Shown: positions 11,714 to 22,212 of the stretch, one piece after another
How positions within the stretch are numbered: position 1 is the stretch's first letter
Layout: each line of letters starts with the position of its first letter
NCBI GenBank assembly: GCA_905221605.1
Contig: CAJNDS010002787.1
Span: 1 to 64,000, forward strand
DNA: 64,000 nt
Source: Symbiodinium natans
Lineage: Eukaryota; Sar; Dinophyceae; Suessiales; Symbiodiniaceae
Direction: 5' to 3'
Program-made: the position numbers and the translations under genes
Notes under the pieces: model-generated
Told to the model about the DNA's origin: nothing
The model's input: only the letters and a program-made list of their open reading frames with translations
Database searches by the model: none

Positions 11714-13342
11714 GGCCACATTCCGTTTTGGTCTGAGTGTCCTCACTGTCGTATGACTCGAGGCACTACACAGCATCGCCGGACCAAGGATGTTAAGGAT
11801 CGGCCTGTAGCTTTGCAAGCGGATTTTTGCTTCATCAACCTGGTGACTGGTACTTTTGCCAAAGACCAGCCAACGGCTCCCAACATGAAGGTGCTGGTCA
11901 TGACTGAAATGTCAACCAGGATGATCGGATGTCTGTTGGTTGGAACCAATGCTGACAATACCTCAAGCTGGGTTCGCTGCTGGATGAATGCTTTGGGGCT
12001 GGACATTGCAGGTTCTGCTGTACTGTTACGAACGGACAGCGAGACAGCGGTAAGCGCACTGATCAAGCGAGCCAATCTGGGGATTCGGATTGTGACCCAG
12101 AGAGCACCTCCGCAAGGACACGAAGCGGTCGGTGGTGTTGAAAGGGCAGTGAGAACACTCAAGGAGTTGTTCAGCACGGTGAGGTTGGATCTAAGAGCAC
12201 AGGGCTTTGGCCTGCAGAGAAGCCCTGGAGCATTTGAGTATGGTCTGATTTACTGTGCTGCAACGCACAATCACCATGCTGCTGCCTTTGATGGGAAGAA
12301 ATCACCCCAGGAGTTGGTGCTACAGAGACCCCTCCATGAGTGTGGCTCTTCGTTGATAGGGACCGCAGTTCTAGCCGAGCTGCCGGATTCGATGAAAACA
12401 ACAGCGCTATCGCGATTTGTGGAAGCGGCCTATGTGTATCCCGAAGTTGGTGGTTTGACTCATGTGGTGAGTGCTATGGTAGATGGATGTCCCAAGCACT
12501 TTCGGGCGAAGTCAATCAAGCACATAATCCCTTTGAAGATTGGGTTGGAGCATTGTCAACATTTGCTCAAGGAGCATGATCCTTCGGATACATTGGCTCC
12601 TCCCATTCTGAAGGAGAAAGAGGATGGTGTGCCTGATCAGATTGACGGTGAACCGGACAAGGCCTTTGAGGGCAGAGTGTCTGATGGTCCGACCACAGAC
12701 ATGAGCAAAGTGGGACCACCAGCAGCATGGGTGAAAGAGCATGGAGGAACGGTGAATTGTCCAGCGTGTGGACCGAAAAGAGGTAAGGCGAATCACAATG
12801 CTGAATGCCGAAAGCGGTATGACGTCTCGTTGAAGAATCAGCGACAAAGGTTGGAAAGAGCAGAGCCGACCACTGAAGTTCTGGATACGAGTCCAAGAAG
12901 TTTCAAGGATGCGGGGGTGATGGAATCTGGAAGCGAGCCTTCACTCCTGAAATGTCCTGAGATCACCTATGAGAGTCAACGAGATCTCCAGGGTGAAGAG
13001 AGGCAAAGTGTCCCGAAACCTCCGACAGAGGTTGTGGACGTTGATATGGATGAGTTTGAGGATCCGAGTTTGCCATATGGTGGGATTCCGGATGAGGCAA
13101 TGGAACCTGGATACTTTGAAGGAGAAGAAGCTCCTGATGGGAATGAGACTGTGCCCATGGAAGAGGACAGACGTCAGATGGATGCGGATTCAGTTCCAAA
13201 TGAGTCCAATCGAGTTCCCCGGCGCTTAGAGAGTTTGACATCAGATGTGAACTCAGTTCCAGATGAGTCCAATCGAGTTCCCCGGCTGATCAATTGTATT
13301 TTTTTTAGACTCAAGACTCGATGCGCCTCAAGGTCCTACTAA
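11714..13342 (+). pseudogene. Copia polyprotein segment: integrase
   Basis: Right after the TGA the same frame reads GHIPFWSECPHCRMTRG, matching the His and CxxC part of the pre-integrase zinc site. The catalytic core follows: an Asp in the ALQADFCFI stretch (about 11811), LLRTDSETAV (about 12025) and GHEAVGGVERAVRTLKEL with the Glu (about 12118), a D-D-E arrangement. Integrase joins element cDNA to the genome. The region after about 12600 is acidic, Pro/Glu-rich linker. It contains two near-identical SVPNESNRVPR/SVPDESNRVPR repeats (from about 13191 and 13254), and the frame is lost at a run of eight Ts near 13300. Confidence 0.8.
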
Positions 13343-14042
13343 AATGGTGAGTAGTGAAGAGAGTCCGAAGTTGGTACATGTGACCAATTCGATTCTGCTC
13401 AACAGGAATAGCGCCTTCCAGGAGTCCATGAAGTTGTGTGGATCCTAAGTTTGGCTGGCAAGACCCACGAGCGTTCTGTCTGAGATAGACGGATGTCCAT
13501 TGGATGTGGAGAAGACTGTGGAAGGCCGACGAACTGAGCTGCAGAGCATGACTGCTCACAAAGCGGGGAAGGTGGTTGGAGCAGATGAGGCTCATAAGTT
13601 TGCCCGTGAGCACGGAGTCAAGATCATCCCAACTCGATGGGTCATCGGTCCGAAGATGGTGAATGGGAAGGAAGCTGTGCGAGCAAGGTGTGTCGTACAG
13701 GATATCGCAAAGGGGAGCACTGCATCGTCATTGGGACTGAGTGCTACGACTCCCTCGCTTGAAGCGTTGAGGACGCTGTTGGCCATTGCCGCTGTGGATG
13801 GCGTGGATATTGCGACTTTGGATGTATCCACTGCCTTTTTGCATTCACCTCTTCCGAAAGGATCGAAGGCGATTATCCAATTGCCAAAGGATGTGTCTGC
13901 CTGCAAGGACTATTATGTCCCGGCGTACATGATCCTGGATCAAGCCATGAATGGTTTGATGGTTGCAAGTTGCAGCCAAGGCGTGGAACCTAAAGCTGGC
14001 AACTGTGGTGAAGAAAGTTGGGTTGAGGCAATGCCCAACTGA
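13305..14042 (+). pseudogene. Copia polyprotein segment: N-terminal part of reverse transcriptase
   Basis: After the T-run the polyprotein continues in another frame (DSRLDAPQGPTKMVSSEES), meets a TAA at 13446 and goes on in that frame. From about 13500 it reads as an RVT_2 reverse transcriptase: IIPTRWVIGPK, ARCVVQDIAKG, then TLDVSTAFLHSPLPKG with the first catalytic Asp (DVSTAFL). This copies element RNA to DNA. A frameshift at about 13960-13980 moves the next part to another frame. Confidence 0.8.
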
Positions 14043-14319
14043 GCCTTCCGTCTTCGAAGGTACCGTGAGAGGAAAAAGATTCCTCATGTTATGCTATGTG
14101 GATGATTTGATTCTATGTGGAACCAAGGAGGCCATTCAGTTGGTCACAAACACCCTGAATGGGGAGCTGAAAACCAAGGAAACGGGTCGAATCACTTCCA
14201 CTGGAGGAAAAATCACCTTTCTGGGGCGAGAGATTGAGAGACAAGGAAGTCATCTCAGGATGAGAGTGCCCCGGCGTACATGGATGCGCTGTTTGAGACC
14301 GAGTTCTGTAAGGACTTGA
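13963..14319 (+). pseudogene. Copia polyprotein segment: reverse transcriptase catalytic YVDD part
   Basis: Continues the reverse transcriptase in a new frame: AAKAWNLKLATVVKKVGL (thumb-side helix typical of RVT_2), then FLMLCYVDDLILCG with the YVDD active site at about 14093-14104, then a KITFLGREIER stretch that fits FLG-x-E in this family. The last few residues before the stop belong to another frame. Confidence 0.8.
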
Positions 14320-14597
14320 AGGTGGTTACTGCCCCTCCGGACATCGTGAAAACGGTAGAAAAGGGGAGAGCAAGTGGTTCGGATCCAGAGACTTCAGCGA
14401 TGGTGGCTGATGTCATGACAAAGTGTTTGAGTCAGATGACCTTCACTCAACACCAGCGGGCGCTAGGGATTTTCCCTGACGAGAATGCAACAGGTATGGA
14501 GGATCTGTGGTCTGCGACGCCACATTGGATGGCCGACCGGGACGTACCAGTATGCTGGAGCAACTGGACGTCGAGTTGTGGAGTCCGAGGCGGCTGA
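14320..14597 (+). pseudogene. Copia polyprotein segment: RNase H remnant
   Basis: The frame starting near 14280 contains SAMVADVMTKCLSQMTFTQ followed by HQRALGIF at about 14395-14476. It resembles the C-terminal end of copia RNase H domains (the ADxLTKAL-type motif). The RNase H catalytic core that should lie between the YVDD region and this tail is absent, so an internal deletion is likely. Confidence 0.6.
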
Positions 14598-15034
14598 ACA
14601 AAATTGCGGTGATGTTTTTGAAAAACCCATCAAAGAAAGTGAAAGTTCTGATAGCCCTAAGTGAAAGCCCCCCATGTTGTACCCGAGGTATGGATTTGTG
14701 GTCCACCTGCAGGAACTCTGGTTCAAGCACAACCGAAGCTAGCCCCAGCCTAGAAGTCGTGCCTGAAGGTGAGGACGACCGAATGGGTACTGAAGGAAGC
14801 TCCGAGAAAACGGTGAAGGGCGCCGAAATGGAAGCCCCGTTTTGGTGTAAGCCATGCAAATGGCTCTTCAGGAGTGACCGGGCATCCGGGCTTGGCTGGA
14901 CAAATGAAGGAAAGCCCCAGTGCTTGAAGTGCCAAACGGTTGTGACAGTGTGGAGCACGAACGCGTCGCACGCGTTCCACCTCCGAGAGGGCGAGAACAC
15001 CCCCCCCATGACTGCCTTTGGAGACTGCTCCAGT
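14507..15034 (+). other. Unrecognised open segment with two CxxC pairs
   Basis: An open frame overlaps the RNase H tail and continues into the poly-C tract. Its best feature is WCKPCKWLF (about 14840) and, some 25 residues later, QCLKCQTVV, a C-x2-C...C-x2-C spacing that could bind zinc. I do not recognise the family. The overlap with the retroelement and loss of sense in the poly-C tract make a functional gene doubtful; it may be the element's 3' region. Confidence 0.25.
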
Positions 15035-15045
15035 GCATGCCCGCC

Positions 15046-15218
15046 CCCTCCGCTTGCTCCGCCCCCTCCGCTCCCCCATCCCCCTTCCCCCCCCCCCCAC
15101 CCCCCCCCCCCCCACACCCCCCCCCCCCCCACCCACCCCCCCCCCCCCCTCTAACCACCCCACCCCCCCCCCCCCCCCCCCACCCCGCCACCCGCCCCCG
15201 CACCCCCCCCCCCGCCCT
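15046..15218. repeat. Poly-C low-complexity tract
   Basis: About 170 bases almost wholly of C with scattered A or T. Long C runs on this strand are G runs on the other, which can form quadruplexes and are error-prone in sequencing. Pro-rich or Gly-rich frames across it are artefacts. Confidence 0.9.
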
Positions 15219-15309
15219 AGATGACTGACTTGGGAAAGAAAGGTGAAAAGGGTGAGGGGAAGAGTGTTGCCCAAGGGTCTGGCCAGCAGCCCCAAGAGTA
15301 CCCAAGCCC

Positions 15310-16704
15310 TTGGAGCGATGGTTGAGGTTCCCAGACCTGGCTGCGCTGGAACCGCCAACGTGGTACAACGAGGCATGGTGGGCGATCTGTCGTCACGGAA
15401 CGGCAATTGAAGATCTGGATGTTTCGAAGTATGTCACCGAGCTGTCAGACAGTGATATGGTGAAATACCAAAGCAGCTTTGAGAAGCTGGTGCGGCCGGT
15501 GCAAGAGATTGCCGAGGTGAAGCCGAAACCCTCGAAGCTGTTGGGGATTATCGATCTCCGTGGACAGATCGGTGGCAAGGCCCTGATCTACGAGACGGCG
15601 GTGATCGAGGGTGTGCTCTACCTCGAGGTGCCACAAGCCACGTTTGCTCTGAGTGTGATAAGTTTCGTGCGATACCTCAAGGGCAAGGGGATCACCCCTG
15701 TGCTCCTTCTGGGTGAAACCCAAGACCTTGGGATCTTGAGGTTGGTAGATATGTTGTTTGCACTGCCAATCCTCGGTGGGGAACGGTGCGTGAAGGACGA
15801 GATGGAATGCAATGCGCATCCACCGTGGATCACCCGCTGGAAAGACCATGCGAAGAATGGCATGTTGGTCTTCAAGGAGATGTTGGATAGGGTGCGGATG
15901 ATATCTTTGCTGACGTGCGCCACGATGAGGATCCACGATCCGACCTTGGCCAAGGAGAACCGACCAGTGCCGCGTTGGGCATTTCATGCCTATGGCAACT
16001 ACAAGGCAGTGTTGGAGTCGGTGGCTGGAATCACTGAGGAAGAAGAGAAGAACAAGGCCAATGGTTGGAAGAAAGTCACGGAGCACGAGACCAGGAGCTT
16101 GGTCAAGTGGGAATGCGAATGCAAGTGGCATCTCCCGACGGACTATGCGGAGAGATTCAATCTGATGATGCCATCGAATATGTGGCAGCAGGTGTGGCAG
16201 ATCCTTTGCGAAGGAATCGGCAACTTGGAGGCTGAGGAGAAAGCGCTGAGAGAGATGGTGAAGAAAGCCGTGGTTCAGCAGGATCGAGAGTTCGAAGAAG
16301 CTGAAAGAAAGCGGAAAAGGATTGCTGAGCTCGAGGCAGCGGAAGCTGAAGCGGAGAGAAGTAAAAGAGCACGAGTGGAAAGGGATGATTCGAGAACATT
16401 TCCCGTGTCAGTGGCCTCGCCAACGATGGATGCTGCCATGATCGCGCAAATCGCAGAGCAAGTGCGTGCGAATTTGAGCATCACGGATCTGGAAAGGATG
16501 TTGAATGAAAAGAAAGCTTCCGAGCAAAGCCGATCATCGCAGGATGTGATGATGGGTGAGCGGACGAGTGAGTTGAAGGAGATGAAAGATGCGGCAAAGG
16601 AGCGCCGATCAAAGTTGATCAATGCTGATGCGAAGAAGGAAGATGCCGCGGAGGAGAAGGTTGAGGAAAAGAAGGATGATGTGGACGGCGAGGACATGGT
16701 TTGA
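15310..16704 (+). CDS. Hypothetical protein with coiled-coil, acidic/basic C-terminal tail
   Basis: A 464-residue open frame ends with TGA at 16702. I do not recognise the family. The first 270 residues look globular, with well-spaced Trp and aliphatic residues (for example PTWYNEAWWAICRHGT near residue 16). From about residue 310 the sequence becomes strongly helical and charged (Glu/Lys/Arg/Ala), typical of a coiled coil, with a basic KRKR patch near 335, and it ends in EEKVEEKKDDVDGEDMV. The start is uncertain: position 15310 is TTG, not ATG. An upstream ATG at 15221 opens a Gly/Lys-rich leader (MTDLGKKGEKGEGKSVAQGS) that ends at TGA 15323 in another frame, so a frameshift or an internal ATG start is needed. 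Lying directly after a dead copia element, it could be gag-like or belong to another retroelement. Confidence 0.55.
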   Translation: MERWLRFPDLAALEPPTWYNEAWWAICRHGTAIEDLDVSKYVTELSDSDMVKYQSSFEKLVRPVQEIAEVKPKPSKLLGIIDLRGQIGGKALIYETAVIEGVLYLEVPQATFALSVISFVRYLKGKGITPVLLLGETQDLGILRLVDMLFALPILGGERCVKDEMECNAHPPWITRWKDHAKNGMLVFKEMLDRVRMISLLTCATMRIHDPTLAKENRPVPRWAFHAYGNYKAVLESVAGITEEEEKNKANGWKKVTEHETRSLVKWECECKWHLPTDYAERFNLMMPSNMWQQVWQILCEGIGNLEAEEKALREMVKKAVVQQDREFEEAERKRKRIAELEAAEAEAERSKRARVERDDSRTFPVSVASPTMDAAMIAQIAEQVRANLSITDLERMLNEKKASEQSRSSQDVMMGERTSELKEMKDAAKERRSKLINADAKKEDAAEEKVEEKKDDVDGEDMV

Positions 16705-17654
16705 GGTGCTTGATGACCTCAAGGGGTGAAGACGATGCCCCGCAGCCGTTTGAGGGACGCCATGGCATCCGAGTCGCCATGGCCCGCCCGCGTTTTTCCA
16801 TTGGTTTCCGAGAAGCCTGAGTCAGTGCATGTGTTTTCGCTTGATGGAAGCAGCAAGGTGAGGATGATTCAAGGAATGGGTATGGACGGCCCACTTCGCA
16901 AAGATTATTCTGATTGCTGCCAGCTTGTCTTGGTTTGTTTTTGGAACCTGTCGCTATGTTGGTGATGCGACGACTGGCCAACGGTTGGTGGTTCTTTCCT
17001 GGAGTTTGCGAGATTGAAAGCTATGACTACGTCGAGGTCGTGTCCTGAGAGTGGGTGAGCCTGAGACTTGCATTAATTTGTTTTAACGTGTTTGTCACCA
17101 CGAACTCTTGGAGACCTTCCAAGACAACCCTGTCTAGTGCAGGAGGATGCAAGTTGAAGTCGTTTGTCACGAGTTTGGACAACGAACTCTTGGGTACCAA
17201 TTGGACCCAGGACAACCTGCCTTATGGTGGGATCTTGCGTGAGTTTAAGTGTTATGTCAAAGATCGGCTGGTGTGTCGCTTGTTTCCCTTTGGTGGCGAG
17301 TACACACCAAGGGAAATGTGGCCAGGGCATCCCCTTAGTGTTGAAGTGCCGAGCTGTGCTTGGACTTTGGATCTTTGGCATGAACCCTCAGCAAAATGCG
17401 GGGGGTGGAAGATCGTGGCTGATCATTGATGGTTTTGCCATGTTTTGGATCAGCTTGTATAGAGTTGTTTTGCTTCGGAGTGATTGGGAATCTTTATGAT
17501 CCCATCCTCGATGGTTCGAGCCTCGATGATTTCCCTAGGAAATCATACGAGTATGTTTTTGCCCAATACGCTACTTTGAGTGAGTGTGCAGTGTGTAGGA
17601 ACTTTGTTCTGAAGCTGAGTTTAAGGTCACATGTGAATTCGTTTAGTTTGCGCA
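16705..17654. other. No recognisable gene
   Basis: Only short frames in several registers, none with a motif I recognise. It may be the 3' untranslated part of the preceding reading frame or retroelement sequence. Confidence 0.5.
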
Positions 17655-17675
17655 CTTCGTGACTTTTGGCTCAAG
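17655..17675 (+). other. Possible relic of the dinoflagellate spliced leader
   Basis: TTTTGGCTCAAG at 17664-17675 matches the 3' twelve bases of the conserved dinoflagellate spliced leader exactly, and CGT lies seven bases upstream with a 1-2 base length difference (CTTCGTGAC before the T-run). Spliced-leader relics mark genes that returned to the genome through cDNA. The downstream sequence shows no clear reading frame. Confidence 0.35.
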
Positions 17676-18447
17676 GCCTGCGAGTGAAAAAGACGTGTCC
17701 GCACTTGGTTGAGATAGGTTTGGGTTCGTGCTTTCAAGGGAAAAGGTACCAGAGGGACCTTCGGTTTTTCACGGACAGAGGCTTGGATCGAATTCTTTGA
17801 ACTCTCGTGTCATGGGTGTCATTGTCGCAGGACACCTGGAGAGGGCCATGGCGAGTGCTACGACTGTTGGGGGCTTGACATTTTGAAGCAGATTGAAAAG
17901 GAACTCGGTGTTTCTGCAGGATATGAGGCGATGCGACGTCTTCATCAACTTTCAGTGGGATCGAGGACAGAAGCGAAGTTTTTGCAGTGCAGACCCTCAG
18001 TCAGCAAAGGCAGACCTTTGGATATGTTCGAGCAGCAGATCGTGGAGGACTCTGGAACGGGGCCCGTGAGCAGCAACCGCCCCGCTCACGGAGCCCCAGA
18101 AACAAGGAAGAGTGGCGATGGTGGCGTGTGACGGAGCATGTGTGGTGGGGGAAGTGGTTTCCCGTCACCAAATCATGGCTTCGATAGCACTGAGCCAGCA
18201 CCAGTGCAGAGCACATGTTTGCGAGCTGCGGCAGGCAGCCAGCAGGTTCTCCGGAAAAGACCTCAGTTCTGGCACAATGGAAACCCGACGGTCAACAGTC
18301 AAGATGGCAGCAAGACAATGTCAAAAGATGTGCTCGAGCAGACTGTCATGTTTCATGCAAACATGTTCCTCGAGCCAGTTTGTGCAGCCTCACAAGCCTC
18401 GATCTAGACACCTCCACAGTGTGTAAACCCATCCTTGAGTTCGCCTC
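17676..18447. other. No recognisable gene
   Basis: The longest plus-strand stretch (17883-18131) encodes KQIEKELGVSAGYEAMRRLH-like sequence without a recognisable family. Nothing else stands out. Confidence 0.4.
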
Positions 18448-19359
18448 TCATGTGCACCTGCTCCAGCTGGAGTTTGTCGCCAGAGACGATTGTAGTTTCA
18501 GCGTTCTTTGTGTCTTGCATCTTGCAGACACAAAGCAGGCGCCTGGAGGCGGCGACATTGGGACCACGGGTCCAAGGCCGCAAGTGTGCGCTGGAAGAGG
18601 AAGCCGGAGACTTCGAAAATGAGGACCCCAAGTCCGGTGGCGCATTTCTTTGGTGATGGCCTCGAAGAAGCGCCAGGGCACCAACTCGCTTAGCAAAAGC
18701 CGGAGTTCGAGCACGTCCCGCCGGCATGGATCACCAGAAGGGCAGTCCTTGGCTTCTCTACAGGCTTCCAGCAATGTCCTCCTCAGGGTGTAAAAGATTG
18801 AGATGTGCCTTGATTTGCGTGACAACCTTTTCATACTGGGAAACGAAGCCAATTCGAGCATTCTTTCGGATTGCACGCCCGAAAGTCAGAGCGACATCGG
18901 CCAGCAGGTAAGTGAGCTTGTAGCTTTGGCCAATACGTGTGCGGTCCTCCGGCCGATCTGGCACGCTGACCTGCAAGTTTCCATCCATCGTCCAGCCCTG
19001 CTGCGTAGCGGCCTAATCAGAAGGTGCTCCATTGTAGGCCCGGTAGGGAAGACCAGGCTTGGTCTGTCCTGTTGCACAACAAAGGCAAAGGCAGTCGCTT
19101 CCTTCTCAAACCTTTGATCGAGACCACCAAGATGTTGCCCATCCACTTCGGACTGCAAGAAGCAGGAACGGAACTCAACTTTATGTGCCTGAGCTTCCTG
19201 AGCCCGTCCATCTTGCATCTTACCCCAAGGGCTTTCTTTGATGCTTCTACAAGTGCGTATCATTCGTGACCTTGGTCTTTTACGGCGTGTTTCAACACCA
19301 CTGAGAGAAAACAAAATTTTTGAACCAAAACATGTCTCAAGGTTCGGCTTGCGCAACAT
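18448..19359 (-). pseudogene. Possible minus-strand gene remnant or multi-exon gene, unknown family
   Basis: Three consecutive minus-strand stretches in different frames have protein-like composition. The first (about 19250 down to 18990) includes VEFRSCFLQSEVDGQHLGG and FEKEATAFAFVVQQDRPSLV. The second (18988-18758) includes YLLADVALTFGRAIRKNARI and YEKVVTQIKAHLNLLHPEED. The third (18790-18600) includes DVLELRLLLSELVPWRFFEA. They follow each other in order, so they could be exons or one reading frame broken by indels. A CTTGCAG before the second stretch could be a splice acceptor. No family is recognised, and the opposite strand has no better candidate. Confidence 0.3.
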
Positions 19360-19512
19360 TCACGTCTCTGAACAGTGTTCAAACGGCACTGTTAGAGACT
19401 TTCAAAAGGCGCTTGTTTCAAGTTGGCAAAAAGCTCGCCTGAATGAGAGCAGCTGCTGACAAAAAAACGTGCTTTACGGCTCCACGTTGCAGGCCATAAA
19501 ACCATTGCGGCC
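19346..19512 (+). repeat. Dispersed repeat, copy 1
   Basis: Shares an ordered set of blocks with 20975-21185: GGCTTGC(AC)GCAACATT, AACGGCAC, AGAGRCTTTCAAAA, GCTTGTTTCAA, TGAGAGCAGCTGC, ACGGCTCCAC, AGGCC(A/G)TAAAACCATTGC. Identity is interrupted by small indels. This is an old duplicated or dispersed sequence without a coding frame. Confidence 0.7.
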
Positions 19513-19806
19513 AAACTGGCTCCTCCCCAGTAACTTCTCTTGTGCAGATCAAGCCAGAATTGGTTTTGCTGACTCTGCACTGCACGGTCTTGCAAAGCAC
19601 ACGCACTTTACCCAGTGCTTCTTCTCGTTCTGCTTTGATCATTTCTTTGACGATATGTTCCTTCTTCTGGAACTTTGCACAAACAGCTTGTTCTGGGGTG
19701 CCTCAAGAAAAGCGTGTGTCTGTGTGTGCTTTTGGAAAGAGGCAGCAAAATCAAACAAAAGTAGAGAAGCTGGTGTGACCTCCATAGCAAGTGTTTGAAA
19801 TTCGGA

Positions 19807-19852
19807 GTGAGTGTGTGTGTGTGTGTGTGTGCGTGCGTGTGTGTGTGTGGGT
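19807..19852. repeat. GT microsatellite
   Basis: About 46 bases of (GT)n with a few GC interruptions; able to form Z-DNA. Confidence 0.9.
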
Positions 19853-20850
19853 CGCAGTGTCAAGTTTTTACAGCGAGAAAGGCGAAGGAAGCAAGGTGCT
19901 TCCAGCACCTTTACTGCCATTAGAAGTTTGGCTGGTGTTTTTGGGGGAGCTCCAAAAATTGTTTGAACTGGTCGCTTGAAAGGGCCTTCCCAGTGCAGAA
20001 ATTGCTGGACGACCAACAAAAGAGAGCCATTTTTGTATGATCAAGGCATGGTCACTTGGAAGCAGCTTCCATTTGCTGGAAACAGCAATTTTCTTGACTT
20101 GCTGATGATAGAGTGACTGCTCATGTGCAAGTGGTTGTGACTTTCTGACGTTTGATAAATTCGGTTGAAATTGGTTCTTGTAAGATTTTTGAAGGGGCCG
20201 AAAATGCACCTCGACATGGACTTCAAAATACGTAATGGAAAAAGCGTCACCAAAAACAGGCCCTGTAATTTGAGCTCAAGGCAGAGCCACGCAAGAGCAA
20301 ATTGGAGAAGGGAACAAAAAGCAAAGCCAAAAAAAAGGGGCTTTGTTAGGTCCGGATTTTTGCAAGAAGGGAGCCCCATTTTTTGGGCCCCATTTTCCGA
20401 CCCACAGTCCGGATGGGACTGAACCTTCAGTGCAATGCTCAAGAATTCGTCAGTGTTGCTGGGCATCACACCCTGCCAGCGTTTCATCCTTGCTCAGACC
20501 TGGTGATCTTGATGCCGGTTCATCGGAGAAGTGCAGCCACTCTGTGCCACGCGGCCCTGTAAGTTGCTTGACACAAGTAACACTTGCAACTGGCACAGTA
20601 TTTGAATTCCACCTTGTTTTTTTTGTTGCTGGAGATTTGAAAAAGTAGAAGAAAAGAATGAGTAGAGAACCAATTGTAATTCGACCCCTCTCAGCAATTA
20701 AGAATAATTTCAGAGAGTGGAGAATGGTCTAATTCCACCCCATCGTTTATTTTTTTGTTTTGAAGTCATAATTCGAAAGTAGAGAAGTAAAAAATGAGAG
20801 TGGAGAATTAGTCTAAATTCCGCTTCTCCTCGTTTCTTGTTTTTGGTCTT
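19853..20850. other. No recognisable gene
   Basis: Short frames only. Around 20640-20825 are two loosely similar blocks with GTAGAGAA and TCTAATTCC/TCTAAATTCC, which look like an old local duplication. Confidence 0.4.
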
Positions 20851-20935
20851 CATCCCCCCCTCCCCCGTCCCTCCCCCTCAAGCCCTTGAAGCTTGAAGCC
20901 CCCCCCCCCCCCAAGGGGGTCCAGGGAACCACCCC
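20851..20935. repeat. C-rich low-complexity tract
   Basis: Two C-rich blocks, one with a run of 14 Cs, on the plus strand. Confidence 0.85.
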
Positions 20936-20974
20936 CGACATTTTGGAAAAACACTTTGCGTTTTCAATCGTTTG

Positions 20975-21185
20975 GTTTGGGCTTGCACGCAACATTGACG
21001 TATGAACACGACAGTTGAACTCGTCTCGTCCTGCAGTTGATTTCTGTCCGAACGGCACGATCAGAGGCTTTCAAAAACGCTTGTTTCAAATTGGCAGCAA
21101 AGCCAACTCGCATGAGAGCAGCTGCACTAACAATAAAATGCTTCCACACGGCTCCACTTTACAGGCCGTAAAACCATTGCAAGAT
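20975..21185 (+). repeat. Dispersed repeat, copy 2
   Basis: Second copy of the block order seen at 19346-19512, diverged and slightly longer. Confidence 0.7.
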
Positions 21186-22212
21186 TGTGAGCCGCTTTTC
21201 ACACTTTGAATGAGTAAGTCACTCTGTTTAAGTGATCGATTTGTTGAGAATGCATTTGCCAGGAAAACTGATGGCCAGAAAGATGATACTCGGTGCAATG
21301 TACACTTAACGTCAATTGGTTTTGGGGACTATGGCACGTGCTTTGTGAATACTCGTGATTGACGGTGTTTTGTTTTGTGCCTTTGCTGGTGTGTGCTGGT
21401 TGGTTCTCTTGTTGCGCTGCTTGTTTCGTCGGCCATGGTGCAAAGCCGTCTCACCTCTTTTGCAGACTCGCCCACTGGGCAGCCGACGCCGTAAAGAGGC
21501 ATCCGCGCAAAAAATAGAAGTAGCTGAACAGCTTGACCTCGGCGTACTCGAAGCTCACAGTGTCTGTGGAAAGGTGCATTGTGTTCACCTTTTGCAACGA
21601 GTTGACAGTTCGACTGCGTCTGTAAGGGGTAAGGCCGGTAGGGTGCTGAGATGCTGCAGCATGATGAACTCAACTTGACAGGCGATGTCGGTTTGTTTTT
21701 TCTTTGCACGGTGGAAGCACATGTGAGCTCATACAACAGAGCAAAATGGAAAAGCTGTTTGTGAGGCAGACAACAGCTCTCTGAACTTTATAGTCAGAAA
21801 CGCCCGTCCTCTCGCAAAGAGTGCACAAAACGCCGAAGTCTTCACCACGTTGGTGAGTACCTGTCACTAGCAAGGTTATAGGGTGATGGAAACCATCATG
21901 CCAGCGGGTCAGCCGACACGTGTTTTTTTGGCCCGTCCAACGGCTCTGCCCTCTTTGCAGGTGCTTCCGGCGGTGGTGCCTGTGGATGCCAGCTCAAGGC
22001 CATGAGTCAGTGAGCATCGTTTGGTCATGGATCGTGATGTGGTCATGAGGTTTTCCGAGTTTGCGGTTGGTGCGAGATGCGGCTCGAACGATCTCCGAAG
22101 TTTGGCCGGGGGGGGGTTGCCGATTTTGTGTCTGACTGGTTGACCTGTCGACATCTCCACATTGGCCTAGGAGTTCTCATTGCACTTTTGTTTGGTTTGT
22201 CTTGAGGTTGTC
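21186..22212. other. Gene-poor stretch upstream of the kinase-like gene
   Basis: No motif-bearing frame. CTTTGCAG at about 21953-21960 and GGCCTAG at about 22164-22170 could serve as splice acceptors for an upstream exon of the kinase-like gene, or as spliced-leader acceptors. This is inference only. Confidence 0.35.

Larger units (their letters stand above)
8571..14600 (+). mobile_element. Degenerate Ty1/copia-type LTR retrotransposon
   Basis: On the plus strand, in the order typical of Ty1/copia, I see a gag zinc-knuckle remnant (about 8573), aspartic protease (DSGAS near 11191), integrase (pre-integrase zinc site about 11714-11750, then the core), RVT_2 reverse transcriptase (13500-14280, with YVDD) and an RNase H C-terminal tail (about 14395-14470). 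Integrase before reverse transcriptase separates copia from gypsy elements. The copy is dead: it has a TGA between protease and integrase, a frameshift at a T-run near 13300, a TAA at 13446, a frameshift near 13960-13980 and a deleted RNase H core. I could not identify LTRs. The 5' end is lost at the junction with the tandem array. Confidence 0.88.

Noticed and set aside
14900-15230. Pro-rich (plus) and Gly-rich (minus) frames in the poly-C tract
   Set aside because: Homopolymer artefact; composition carries no protein signal.
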